This document shows, piece after piece, positions 8,666 to 16,573 of a stretch of DNA of 64,000 bases. This DNA comes from Rhizobium sp. CG5 (GTDB lineage: Bacteria > Pseudomonadota > Alphaproteobacteria > Rhizobiales > Rhizobiaceae). Position 1 is the stretch's first letter; each line of letters opens with the position of its first letter. The stretch is taken from assembly GCF_023701945.1 (NCBI RefSeq), contig NZ_JABAEF010000006.1, positions 62,001 to 126,000 on the forward strand. Reading direction: 5' to 3'. The position numbers were made by a program, and so were the translations under genes. Below the pieces are notes generated by a model. That model did not search any database, was not told the origin of the DNA, and was given only the letters and a program-made list of their open reading frames with translations.

Positions 8666-9619
8666 CTACAACCCGTACAGACGAAAGGTCGAGCGACCGG
8701 ACAGTTCGCGCACCGCGTCGAACTCCACCAGCCGGTCGAACAGCCGGCGTGAAGCCCAGCGCGACAGTTTCGCGGTCTGCAGCGAGCCGGAGACCGCGTC
8801 GTCCTCCAACAGCAGCCGGATCGCCTCGCCGGCGCCCTTGGCCCGCAGTTTCGGCGTGACAGCAGATAGACGATCGGCGCGGCGCGCCATGTCGCCGGCC
8901 AGCCGGCAGGCCTCGGTTGCCGCCTGCGCCAAGGCCAGGCAGACGGCGCGGCGGAAGTTGTCCTCGCCGGGGCGAATACGCCCGCGGCCGCCCTCGGTGC
9001 GAAAGGCGGAGATCTGTCGTTGCGCCATCAGCAGCGGCACGGCGACCGGCCAGCGCAGGGCCCTTGCCAGGCCAAGATCCGCCAGCCACCAGCCCAACAA
9101 TTCGGCGTCCGGTCTCAGACCATGGACCGCAGCCGCAATCTCCGCGGCGGCAAAGGGTGCACCGATGGCCGATCGGGCAATGTCATCAAGACGCTCCGGC
9201 AACACAATGAGGTCGTCGCTCCAGCGGATGCCAAAAAGCTCGGCGGTCTCCTGCAAAGCCGCGGCATCGACCACGGTGCCACGCGAGGCGAGCCGACGCC
9301 ATGCCGACAGGATGCTGCCGGCCGGGCCTGGATCGTCGCCGGCGCTGCGGAGCAGCCAGACATCGCGAAGGGCCGCCTCGTCCTCGCTGCGCCCGGCCAG
9401 TCGCACTGCCGAAATCGCGGCCTTCAGCGCCAGCCGCTGGCGCCAGGCGCCACCCCAATCCGGCTGGGCCCGAACGAGACCGTCGAGCGAATTCAAGGCG
9501 GAACCGGCGAGGAACGCTGCCTCCTCTGCGTCAAGGACCACGCCCCGCGGCACTGCCCAGGCCGGGACCACCGGAGGGGCATAACGACGGTCTGCAGAGG
9601 GAATCGGCCTTGGACTCAT
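8666..9619 (-). CDS. DUF1403 family protein
   Basis: 317 residues from the ATG at 9619; upstream in-frame starts at 9655 and 9676 exist and none has a strong ribosome-binding site. The protein is mostly alpha-helical, rich in Ala/Leu/Arg, with no signal peptide or membrane segment. Its last ~40 residues (from about LSRWASRRLFDRL to the end) read like a winged helix: two helices then a short Ser/Thr-containing hairpin. The family has no established function that I know of. It immediately precedes scpB. That position, and a terminal winged helix, recall the kleisin ScpA, but no ScpA sequence signature is visible, so the resemblance is only a hypothesis. Confidence 0.75.
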   Translation of the reverse strand: MSPRPIPSADRRYAPPVVPAWAVPRGVVLDAEEAAFLAGSALNSLDGLVRAQPDWGGAWRQRLALKAAISAVRLAGRSEDEAALRDVWLLRSAGDDPGPAGSILSAWRRLASRGTVVDAAALQETAELFGIRWSDDLIVLPERLDDIARSAIGAPFAAAEIAAAVHGLRPDAELLGWWLADLGLARALRWPVAVPLLMAQRQISAFRTEGGRGRIRPGEDNFRRAVCLALAQAATEACRLAGDMARRADRLSAVTPKLRAKGAGEAIRLLLEDDAVSGSLQTAKLSRWASRRLFDRLVEFDAVRELSGRSTFRLYGL

Positions 9620-9719
9620 GTCGCAACCATAGACCGGGCGGGCGCTTGTCGCCATGGTGGCGCCGTCAAACCGCACGGCTCATCCCCTGCTAATGACGAA
9701 GATGGTCAGCCCCGACTGA

Positions 9720-10730
9720 CTATCCCGCCGCGGCGATTCCCGCGCCGGCCAGGCAATGGGCCTGCCATTCGGTCAGCAATTCCATGATCTCCAGCGAATC
9801 GGCCAGCTGTGGCGACGGCCGCGGCGCCTCGACCCGGCCTTCCCGCAGGCAGCGTTCGACCACGAAGACCTGGTGCTGGAAGGCATCATAGCCCGACGAC
9901 ACCCGGATCTCTTCCGGCGCATGGCCATACTCCAGGATCTCGATCACGTTCTCCTGCGGGGTCGGCAGCCAGGGATTGGTGACGAACCGCAACTGGCCGC
10001 GCTCGCCATAAACGGTGAAGCCATGGGACATGCCGTAGCTGTCGGTCGACTGCAATGTCGCCAGGACGCCATTGGCAAAGCGCACCGACAGCACCGCGTC
10101 GCAGAGATTGCCGTCATGGGGCGAGACATTGCCGAAGCCGCTGCTGGTCCTCTCGCGAAACGCCTGCGGACCGCAGGCCGTCTGCACCACATAATGCAGC
10201 AGCGATGCCGGATAACAGCCGAGATTGAAGAGCGTGCCGCCGCCCTGCGGATTGACCAGCTTCCAGATATCGGCGGCATAAAAGCCGTTGACGGCGCGTA
10301 AGCGGCCCAGCCGCCCGGAGCGCAGGGTCGCGCCCAGCTCGGCGATCAGCGGATGGTTCAGATACATCAGCCCTTCCATGAAAAAGACATTGCCGGCGCG
10401 CACAGCGTCGGCCAGGGCCGCGGCCTCCGCCATGGTCGTGGTCAGCGATTTTTCCGACACCACCGCCTTGCCGCGCGCCGCCGCGCGGATCACAGCGTCA
10501 TGATGCAGACTGTTGGGCAGGCCGACATAGACGACGTCGACCTGCGGGTCGGCCAGCAGCGCATCCTGGTCGCCATAGGCTTTGGCAATGCCGTGACGTG
10601 CCGCAAAGTCTGCCAGGCGATCGGGCGCGCGGCCGGACACGGCAGTGATCACCGATCCGTGGCTGGAGGCAATCGCCGCCGCCATGGTCTCCGATATGAA
10701 GCTCGTCCCGAGCAGTCCCCAGCGCAGCAT
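9720..10730 (-). CDS. Gfo/Idh/MocA-family NAD(P)-dependent oxidoreductase
   Basis: 336 residues. The N-terminal Rossmann fold opens with LRWGLLGTSFIS (the GxGxxG is modified to GTS), followed by the EKSLTTTMAEA segment corresponding to the family EKP motif with Pro replaced by Ser. The C-terminal alpha/beta domain carries the substrate site. The start at 10730 is chosen for the AAGGAAG ribosome-binding site; the frame extends further upstream but without support. It probably oxidises a hydroxyl of a sugar, cyclitol or related compound. It lies 63 bases downstream of the iron alcohol dehydrogenase, same strand, probably the same transcript. Lack of the Pro in EKP is a mild deviation. Confidence 0.85.
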   Translation of the reverse strand: MLRWGLLGTSFISETMAAAIASSHGSVITAVSGRAPDRLADFAARHGIAKAYGDQDALLADPQVDVVYVGLPNSLHHDAVIRAAARGKAVVSEKSLTTTMAEAAALADAVRAGNVFFMEGLMYLNHPLIAELGATLRSGRLGRLRAVNGFYAADIWKLVNPQGGGTLFNLGCYPASLLHYVVQTACGPQAFRERTSSGFGNVSPHDGNLCDAVLSVRFANGVLATLQSTDSYGMSHGFTVYGERGQLRFVTNPWLPTPQENVIEILEYGHAPEEIRVSSGYDAFQHQVFVVERCLREGRVEAPRPSPQLADSLEIMELLTEWQAHCLAGAGIAAAG

Positions 10731-10793
10731 GCCGTCTTCCTTGCTGATTGCAGATGATATCGAGAAGGCGCCAGAGGGCACCAAGCCGGGCGT

Positions 10794-11951
10794 CTACCAG
10801 GCGGCCTCATAGATCGCCAGAGCGTCGGCCCTGCTGACCGGTCGCGGATTGTTGACCAGCAGCCGCGTCTGCTCCATCGCATCGTCGGCCAGCAGGGAGA
10901 GTTTGTCCCGGGGGATGCCGACATCGCGCAGGCGTTGCGGCAGGTTCAGGCGACCAGGAAGCGCCGAAAGGCCGTCGATGAAGCCTGTCAGGCGCTGCTC
11001 AGGCGTGCTGCCGCCCAGATGCGCAAAGAGACAAGGCGCCAGTTCGGCATAGGCCGCACTGCAGGCCGGTGCGTTGAAGCGCAGGACATGCGGCAGGACG
11101 AGGCTGTTGGAAAGGCCGTGCGGAACATGATAGCGGCCGCCGATCGGATAGGCGAGCGCGTGCACGGCGGCAACCGGCGCGTTGGCAAAGGCCTGGCCCG
11201 CCAGCATCGAGCCGATCAGCATCGCCTGTCGCGCCTCAAGGTCCGTGCCTTGCAGGACGGCCGTTTCGATATGGGCGCCGAGCAGCCGCAGGGCTTCCTT
11301 GGCCAGCGAACGCGACACGGGATTGTTGTTCGGACTTGCCGAGGTGAAGGCTTCGATGGCATGCACCATGGCATCGATCCCGGTTGCCGCCGTGACAGCC
11401 GGCGGCAGGCCCAGCGTCAGCGCCGCATCAAGCAGGGCGATATCGGGCAACAGGACCGGTGAGACCACGCCCTTCTTTTCGTGCTCGCCGGTGGTAATGA
11501 TGGCAATCGGCGTCACTTCGGATCCCGTCCCGGCCGTGGTCGGCACCAGAACCAGCGGCAGACGCTGTCCCTGCACCTTGCCCACACCATAGATATCGGC
11601 CAATTGCTCCTCGCTTCGACAAAGCAGAGCCACCAACTTGGCGACATCGAGCGACGAGCCGCCGCCGATGCCCAGCACGCCCGTTGCGCCAAAGGCCCTG
11701 GCCTGCGCCACCGCTGCCTCAACGATCGCCTCCGGCGGATCGGCAACCACGCCGGTATAGAGCGACACCTCGGCCCCACCGGCCCGAAGTGCTGCAAGGG
11801 CCGGTTCCACGAGGCCCGCCCGCACCAGCCCGTCATCCGAGATGACAGCGACGCGGGCACCAAGCCGGGCACCCGCCGCATCACCGAGCCGCGCAATCGA
11901 TCCGGGTCCGGCGATGATGGTCGGCACTGTAGCAAATGTGAACACGCTCAT
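10794..11951 (-). CDS. Iron-containing (group III) alcohol dehydrogenase
   Basis: 385 residues with the Fe-ADH fold. An NAD-binding half contains GIGGGSSLDVAK and VPTTAGTGSEVT. A helical half carries the metal ligands in GIDAMVHAIEAF (Asp, His) and HALAYPIGGRYHVPHG (two His). The start at 11951 has a GGGAGG ribosome-binding site. Family members reduce aldehydes or keto acids or oxidise alcohols. It is divergent from the ammonia-lyase homologue across 215 bases and is followed by a Gfo/Idh enzyme, so the three may form one catabolic route. Substrate is unknown; maleylacetate-reductase-like activity is possible but not indicated specifically. Confidence 0.9.
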   Translation of the reverse strand: MSVFTFATVPTIIAGPGSIARLGDAAGARLGARVAVISDDGLVRAGLVEPALAALRAGGAEVSLYTGVVADPPEAIVEAAVAQARAFGATGVLGIGGGSSLDVAKLVALLCRSEEQLADIYGVGKVQGQRLPLVLVPTTAGTGSEVTPIAIITTGEHEKKGVVSPVLLPDIALLDAALTLGLPPAVTAATGIDAMVHAIEAFTSASPNNNPVSRSLAKEALRLLGAHIETAVLQGTDLEARQAMLIGSMLAGQAFANAPVAAVHALAYPIGGRYHVPHGLSNSLVLPHVLRFNAPACSAAYAELAPCLFAHLGGSTPEQRLTGFIDGLSALPGRLNLPQRLRDVGIPRDKLSLLADDAMEQTRLLVNNPRPVSRADALAIYEAAW

Positions 11952-12166
11952 GATTTTCCCTCCCGGAAGCTCCATCCGTCGCGGCGATAATGGTGATCGC
12001 GGCATAAGAGGACAAGGAGATTTCGACGGGACGAGCGGCAGGTTCAGCCGAGAACACTGTGCAAATTCTGTCCGATGTCGTTCCCGGAATGGAAAACCGG
12101 CGGCCGGCCGTGCTACATCTCGGGCCAATCCCGCCTAGATGCTTTCACAACACAAGGGTTTGACAC

Positions 12167-13681
12167 ATGGCCACGATCCGTCTGGACGCCCCGCTTTCAT
12201 GGCCGGATGTCGCCGCGATTGCCACCGGCAAGGCAAGCCTTGAGCTTTCTGCCAACGCCTGGTCGCGGATCGAGGCGGCGCACGCCATAGTCCAGTCGAT
12301 CGTCGATCGCAACATGCGCGGCTATGGCATCACCACCGGGGTCGGCGCGCTTTCGGATGTCGCGGTCACCCGCGAGCAACAGGCGGCCCTGTCGCGCAAT
12401 ATCCTGATGAGCCATGCCGTCGGCGTCGGCGCGCCGCTCTCCATCGTCGAGTCCCGCGCCATCATGGTGGCGGCGATCAACAATTTCGCCCATGGCTATT
12501 CCGGCCTGCGGCCGGTGATCATCCGGTATCTGCTGGCGCTGCTCGACGTCGGCTTTACGCCGGAAGTCCCCCGTCAGGGTTCGGTCGGTTATCTCAGCCA
12601 TATCGCCCATGTCCATCTGGTGCTGATCGGCCATGGCTTTATCCGGATCGGCGGCGAACGGCTGCCGGCGCGCGACGCCCTGGCGCGCCTCGGTCTGGAG
12701 CCGCTGGCGCTGGAGGCCAAGGAGGGGCTTTGCCTGGTCAACGGCACGCCCTGCGTGAGCGGGCTTGCGAGCCTGGCCCTCATCCAGACCCGGCAGCTGC
12801 TCGACTGGGCCGATGCGATTGCCGCTATGACCTTCGAGACGCAGCGTTGCCAATTGCGGGCGATCGCGCCGGAAGCGATGGCGGTGCGCACCGCCCCCGG
12901 CCTTCTCCGGGTCGCCGAGCGCATGAACAGCTTGCTGCAGGGGTCTGATATCCTTGTCGAATCTGCCGGCCGGCGTGTGCAGGATGCCTTGAGCCTGCGC
13001 AGCATTCCTCATGTGCACGGCGCCGTTCACGACGGCGTCGAAAGTGTGTCATTGGTCGTCGATCGCGAGCTGTCCTCGGTGACCGACAATCCGATCGTCA
13101 TGGGCACGCCGGAGGCCCCTGAGGTCTATTCGCAGGCCCATGCCGTCGGCGCATCGATGGGACTTGCCATGGATCAACTGGCCGTCGCCATGGCAGAACT
13201 CGGCGCCATGTCCGAGCGCCGCATCGACCGCATGGTCAATCCGCTGGTGAGCGGACTGCCGGCCTTTCTGGCCGAAGACAGCGGCGTCGCCTCGGGCTTC
13301 ATGATCGCCCAATATACAGCGGTCTCGCTGGTCGGCGAAAACCGGCGGCTGGCGGCACCGGCGAGCCTCGACGGCGGCATCACCTCCGGCCTGCAGGAGG
13401 ATATGCTTTGCCACGCCACGCCGGCCGCCCTAAAGGCCCTCGATATCCTCGCCAATCTGCGCCGCATCCTGGCCATCGAACTGCTGGCCGCCTGCCAGAG
13501 CTACGACATCGGCGGATTGAAAGATCAGGCAGCACCGCGCACGCGCGCCCTGTTCGATGCGCTGCGCCAGAGGATCGTGATCTATGCCGACGATCGGCCG
13601 CTCGGCGAGGATATCGAAGCCGCGGCCGATTTTCTCGGGGCGACGACGGTTGATGATATCATGGTGGCGGCGGGCTTCTGA
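12167..13681 (+). CDS. Histidine/phenylalanine ammonia-lyase superfamily protein lacking the MIO triad
   Basis: 504 residues, the full length of a HAL/PAL protein. Family landmarks are intact: catalytic Tyr in YGITTGVG (Tyr53), His83, the Asn of LVNGTP (192), Arg in QDALSLRSIPHVHG, TDNP, and a late LQED. However, the stretch that normally reads GSVG-ASG-DLAPL reads GSVG followed directly by YLSHIAH. Aligning the flanks leaves exactly three residues missing, so the autocatalytic MIO cofactor cannot form. The second catalytic Tyr (QDPY in histidase) is Leu, and the SGGNFHG segment is not conserved. It is therefore unlikely to be an ordinary aromatic ammonia-lyase. The MIO-free member of this superfamily I know of, ergothionase, eliminates trimethylamine; a betaine-lyase role is an inference. 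Confidence 0.88.
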   Translation: MATIRLDAPLSWPDVAAIATGKASLELSANAWSRIEAAHAIVQSIVDRNMRGYGITTGVGALSDVAVTREQQAALSRNILMSHAVGVGAPLSIVESRAIMVAAINNFAHGYSGLRPVIIRYLLALLDVGFTPEVPRQGSVGYLSHIAHVHLVLIGHGFIRIGGERLPARDALARLGLEPLALEAKEGLCLVNGTPCVSGLASLALIQTRQLLDWADAIAAMTFETQRCQLRAIAPEAMAVRTAPGLLRVAERMNSLLQGSDILVESAGRRVQDALSLRSIPHVHGAVHDGVESVSLVVDRELSSVTDNPIVMGTPEAPEVYSQAHAVGASMGLAMDQLAVAMAELGAMSERRIDRMVNPLVSGLPAFLAEDSGVASGFMIAQYTAVSLVGENRRLAAPASLDGGITSGLQEDMLCHATPAALKALDILANLRRILAIELLAACQSYDIGGLKDQAAPRTRALFDALRQRIVIYADDRPLGEDIEAAADFLGATTVDDIMVAAGF

Positions 13682-14449
13682 TCAGCCGGCGGACAGATCA
13701 AGCCGCCGGGCCTGGACCAGAGGCAGCCCCTTGCGACGCGCTGTCCAGCCGATGACCTGCAGCTCGCCAGCCGCGGCATCGAAACGCTGCGCCAGCGCCC
13801 AGGATTTGCAGTCGATCGCCGCGACATCGGCCGAGCCATCGGCCACCGCCAGAACCGAAGCGCGGTGGCTGCCGGTCTCGACCGTTTCGGAAAACAGCGA
13901 AAGCCCTTCTCCCAGGGCGCCCAGATCGGCCTGCAGCGCCAGGTAACCGGACAGCGATCGCGTTTCGTTGAACGCCAGCCGCCGACCACGCAGGTCGGCA
14001 AGGGGAAGCACCGCCGCGCCATCGGCCGGGGCCTGCACCGGCGACCCGCCATCGGCCTTTCGCGCAACGATCACGCTCGAATAGAACTCGCCCTGCCCGC
14101 CGGTGATGCCATCATAGCGGCTCTGGCCGATCACCGTGACATGCGGTTCGAGAAACAGCGTCATCGGCCCCCAGCAGGTTTCAGAGACCAACAGATCCGG
14201 ATGCAGCCACAAGGTGCGCAGATCGAATTCACCGGCAGGCAGGCTGGCCGGATCGGCGGCGATCACGGCGCCGAAGGCATCGCGGATGCCACCCGGCACC
14301 GGCGGCAGATCGGCATTGCGCCTTGCAAGGCTTTGCGGCGCATCGATACCGCGCCTGCGAAAATCATCGCGCATGTCAGCCCAGCGCTGATCGGTCTCGC
14401 CGCGCAGTTCCGGCCAGTCATACATCGGCAGGGCGGCCACCAGCGTCAT
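13682..14449 (-). CDS. PhnD-like (phosphate/phosphonate-type) ligand-binding protein without signal peptide
   Basis: 255 residues matching the transferrin-fold PhnD family: it opens straight into the first strand (AALPMYDWPEL), and later has the LRGRRLAFNETRSLSGY segment that corresponds to the PhnD-type GKTFAFxDxxSxSG element, then VAAIDCKSWAL. No signal peptide or lipobox precedes it, so it is predicted to stay in the cytoplasm unless the start is wrong, and no permease or ATPase accompanies it. Its ATG overlaps the desaturase stop by four bases, so it is the second gene of that operon. Its stop abuts the stop of the ammonia-lyase homologue. Function unknown; a sensing or carrier role is possible. 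Confidence 0.8.
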   Translation of the reverse strand: MTLVAALPMYDWPELRGETDQRWADMRDDFRRRGIDAPQSLARRNADLPPVPGGIRDAFGAVIAADPASLPAGEFDLRTLWLHPDLLVSETCWGPMTLFLEPHVTVIGQSRYDGITGGQGEFYSSVIVARKADGGSPVQAPADGAAVLPLADLRGRRLAFNETRSLSGYLALQADLGALGEGLSLFSETVETGSHRASVLAVADGSADVAAIDCKSWALAQRFDAAAGELQVIGWTARRKGLPLVQARRLDLSAG

Positions 14450-15471
14450 GGCGCGGTCTCGGTAGCCAGCATGGCAGGTTCGCCGAGATCGAAGGCCGGT
14501 TCGGCGCCCTGCGCGATCAGCACCCTATCGTCACGGCGCAGGACCGGATGCACGACCGGTTCCTTGGCGCGAAACGCATAGGCTTTGATGACATCGAGAT
14601 AGGACGCAAAGACATAGTGGTCGTTGAGCGCCAGCCATTCGGCGCGGCGTTCCTTGTAGAGCGCCGGCAGGCGATACCAGGCGGCCGTTGGCAGCTTGTG
14701 ATGCACCAGATGCAGGTTGTTGTAGAGAAACAGCGGTGCCAGGATCGATTTCTCCACGATGATGGTGCGGCCGTCGGCCCGCTCCGCCCATTGGTGCTCG
14801 CAGAACGACCGCACGGCAATCAGCGCCACGCCCAGATAGGCCGAGGTCACGGCATAAAGCCAGAGGGGAATGCCGAAGCCAAGTTCGATGACCAGACCGA
14901 CCGGCAGAAGGCCTGCCGCATGCAGCAGCCAGGCGAAGATCACCTTGTCGTCGCGGCGGGCAATGCGTTTCCATTCGCTCACCGTGAAGCCGACCACCAT
15001 CAGCGCCGGGCCGATCAGCACGCGACCGATCAGCGTATTGTTGAAGGCCAGCAGGCGCTTCAGCAGAGACGGCAGGCGCTGCCAGTCGCCCATCGCTCGG
15101 TAATAGCTTTCCGGATCGTCATAGGGATCCGTCAGGCGCTCGTCGGCATGGTGCTGCAGATGACTGTGCTTGTAGCTGCGATAGGGATAAAAAAGACCGA
15201 TCGGCAGGAAGACCAGCGCCTCGTTGACCACGGCACTGCGGGTCGGGTGCCCATGCAGGACCTCATGCTGCAGCGACGAATGCAGCGCCACCGCCACGCC
15301 CATCAGCAAAAGGCCTACAAGCGGCACGGCGGCGTAGACGAAGAAACCGGCCCCCAGCCAGAGCAGATGGCAGGCGATCAGCAGGAAAAAGGTGGGCCAT
15401 TCGATGGGGAAAAGACGGTGGCGCTTTCGACGCGAGGTCGCGCTCTTGCCGGAGGTCATTTCGGTCGTCAT
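14446..15471 (-). CDS. Membrane fatty-acid desaturase/hydroxylase family protein
   Basis: 341 residues with several hydrophobic segments (first at about residues 24-65) and three histidine boxes of the non-haem di-iron desaturase superfamily: HSSLQHEVLHGH, HSHLQHH and HLVHH near the C-terminal third. It would introduce a double bond or hydroxyl group in an inner-membrane lipid or other alkyl substrate using O2. The start at 15471 is preferred over upstream in-frame starts because the N-terminus then begins MTTEMTSGKS, followed by the conserved region; the RBS (GGAG) is rather distant. It is translationally coupled to the PhnD-like gene, an unexpected pairing. It is divergent from the XRE regulator, which may control it. 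Confidence 0.85.
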   Translation of the reverse strand: MTTEMTSGKSATSRRKRHRLFPIEWPTFFLLIACHLLWLGAGFFVYAAVPLVGLLLMGVAVALHSSLQHEVLHGHPTRSAVVNEALVFLPIGLFYPYRSYKHSHLQHHADERLTDPYDDPESYYRAMGDWQRLPSLLKRLLAFNNTLIGRVLIGPALMVVGFTVSEWKRIARRDDKVIFAWLLHAAGLLPVGLVIELGFGIPLWLYAVTSAYLGVALIAVRSFCEHQWAERADGRTIIVEKSILAPLFLYNNLHLVHHKLPTAAWYRLPALYKERRAEWLALNDHYVFASYLDVIKAYAFRAKEPVVHPVLRRDDRVLIAQGAEPAFDLGEPAMLATETAP

Positions 15472-15650
15472 GCGAGGGGAAAGCTCCTGCCATGCTGATA
15501 TCACTCGACCAGCTGCCCATTGCGACGCCGGGCCATCCACCTGGCCATCTCTGATTCGCATGCTGGTCTTGACGTGATGCTCTCACCTCCCCTGATCGCC
15601 AGCAACGCGACAGTGATGACCATGTGTTGATTTTGAGACGCATTCAAGCA

Positions 15651-15672
15651 ATGTTGTGACTATAGTCAACAT
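15651..15672 (+). promoter_or_regulatory. Dyad-symmetric candidate operator in front of the XRE regulator
   Basis: TGACTATAGTCA at 15657-15668 is a perfect 12-base palindrome, nested in ATGTTG-N10-CAACAT (15651-15656 and 15667-15672), a second dyad whose centre is shifted by one base. It ends eleven bases before the regulator ATG, so a bound protein would block ribosome loading or the promoter. It lies between divergent genes (desaturase and XRE regulator). Confidence 0.55.
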
Positions 15673-15683
15673 ATGAGACTCCA

Positions 15684-16523
15684 ATGGATAAGCGCCTGCT
15701 TGCGGATCTGTTTCGCGAACGCCTGATGCAGCTGCTGGACCGTAGCGGCGAGAACCAGTCGGCGTTTGCCCGGCAGATCGGCATCGACCGGTCGGCGCTG
15801 TCGCAATTGCTGGCCGACAAGGCGGCGCGGCTGCCGCGGGTCGAGACGCTGCTCAACATTGCCGAGCGGCATTCCGTGTCACTCGACTGGCTGATGGGCC
15901 TGTCGCAGGACCAGGGATTGATGGGCGAACTGCATCCGAGCGTCGAACTTGAGGAGCGGCCCGATGGCGAGGACAACACGACGCTCTTGATGAAATGGCA
16001 TGCCGAGGCGGCCGGATCAAAAATCCGCTATGTGCCGGCCCGCATCCCCGACCTGCTGCGCACGCCGGATATCATCGCCTACGAGGCGACCGGCACCCAC
16101 CAGAGCGTCGCCGGCCAGGCCAACGAGACCGTCTTTCGGCTCGATTACAACCGCCAGCCCGGCACCGACATGGAAGTCTGCATGCCGAAGCAGACGCTGG
16201 AAGCCTTTGCCAATGGCGAGGGGATGTGGGCGGGCTTGAGTGCCGCAACACGCGCCCAGCAGCTACGCTATATGGCAGCGCTGATCCGCGAGCTCTATCC
16301 GTCGTTCCGGCTGTTCCTGTTCGACGAGCGGGAGAAATTTTCCGTGCCCTACACGATCTTCGGATCGAAGCGGGCCGCGCTCTTCGTCGGCGGCATGTAT
16401 CTGGTGCTCAACAATGCCGATGCCATCCTCAAGATGCAGCGGCATTTCGAGGGACTGATCCGCGCCACCCGAATCCACGCCCACGAGGCCGCCGATTTCG
16501 TCGACGGCCTGCCGGTTCCGTGA
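15684..16523 (+). CDS. XRE-family helix-turn-helix regulator with large C-terminal domain
   Basis: 279 residues. The N-terminal lambda-repressor-like HTH lies at about residues 8-72 (SAFARQIGIDRSALSQLL core, then DWLMGLS). The remaining ~200 residues form an uncharacterised domain without a recognised catalytic motif, common in rhizobial regulators of this length. It probably controls the divergent desaturase/PhnD-like operon and itself through the dyad immediately upstream. The start has only a weak ribosome-binding site (GAGACT). The effector is unknown. Confidence 0.85.
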   Translation: MDKRLLADLFRERLMQLLDRSGENQSAFARQIGIDRSALSQLLADKAARLPRVETLLNIAERHSVSLDWLMGLSQDQGLMGELHPSVELEERPDGEDNTTLLMKWHAEAAGSKIRYVPARIPDLLRTPDIIAYEATGTHQSVAGQANETVFRLDYNRQPGTDMEVCMPKQTLEAFANGEGMWAGLSAATRAQQLRYMAALIRELYPSFRLFLFDEREKFSVPYTIFGSKRAALFVGGMYLVLNNADAILKMQRHFEGLIRATRIHAHEAADFVDGLPVP

Positions 16524-16531
16524 GACTTGGG

Positions 16532-16558
16532 GCTGCGCCGCAGGTCTTGCGACGCAGC
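16532..16558. terminator. Stem-loop between convergent genes
   Basis: GCTGCG-c-CGCA-ggtct-TGCG-a-CGCAGC folds into a 10-bp stem with one mismatch and a 5-base loop. It begins nine bases after the XRE stop and ends sixteen bases before the end of the convergent zinc dehydrogenase. It lacks a T-tract but is well placed to stop both transcripts. Confidence 0.55.
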
Positions 16559-16573
16559 TGTCGTGATTGCCGA

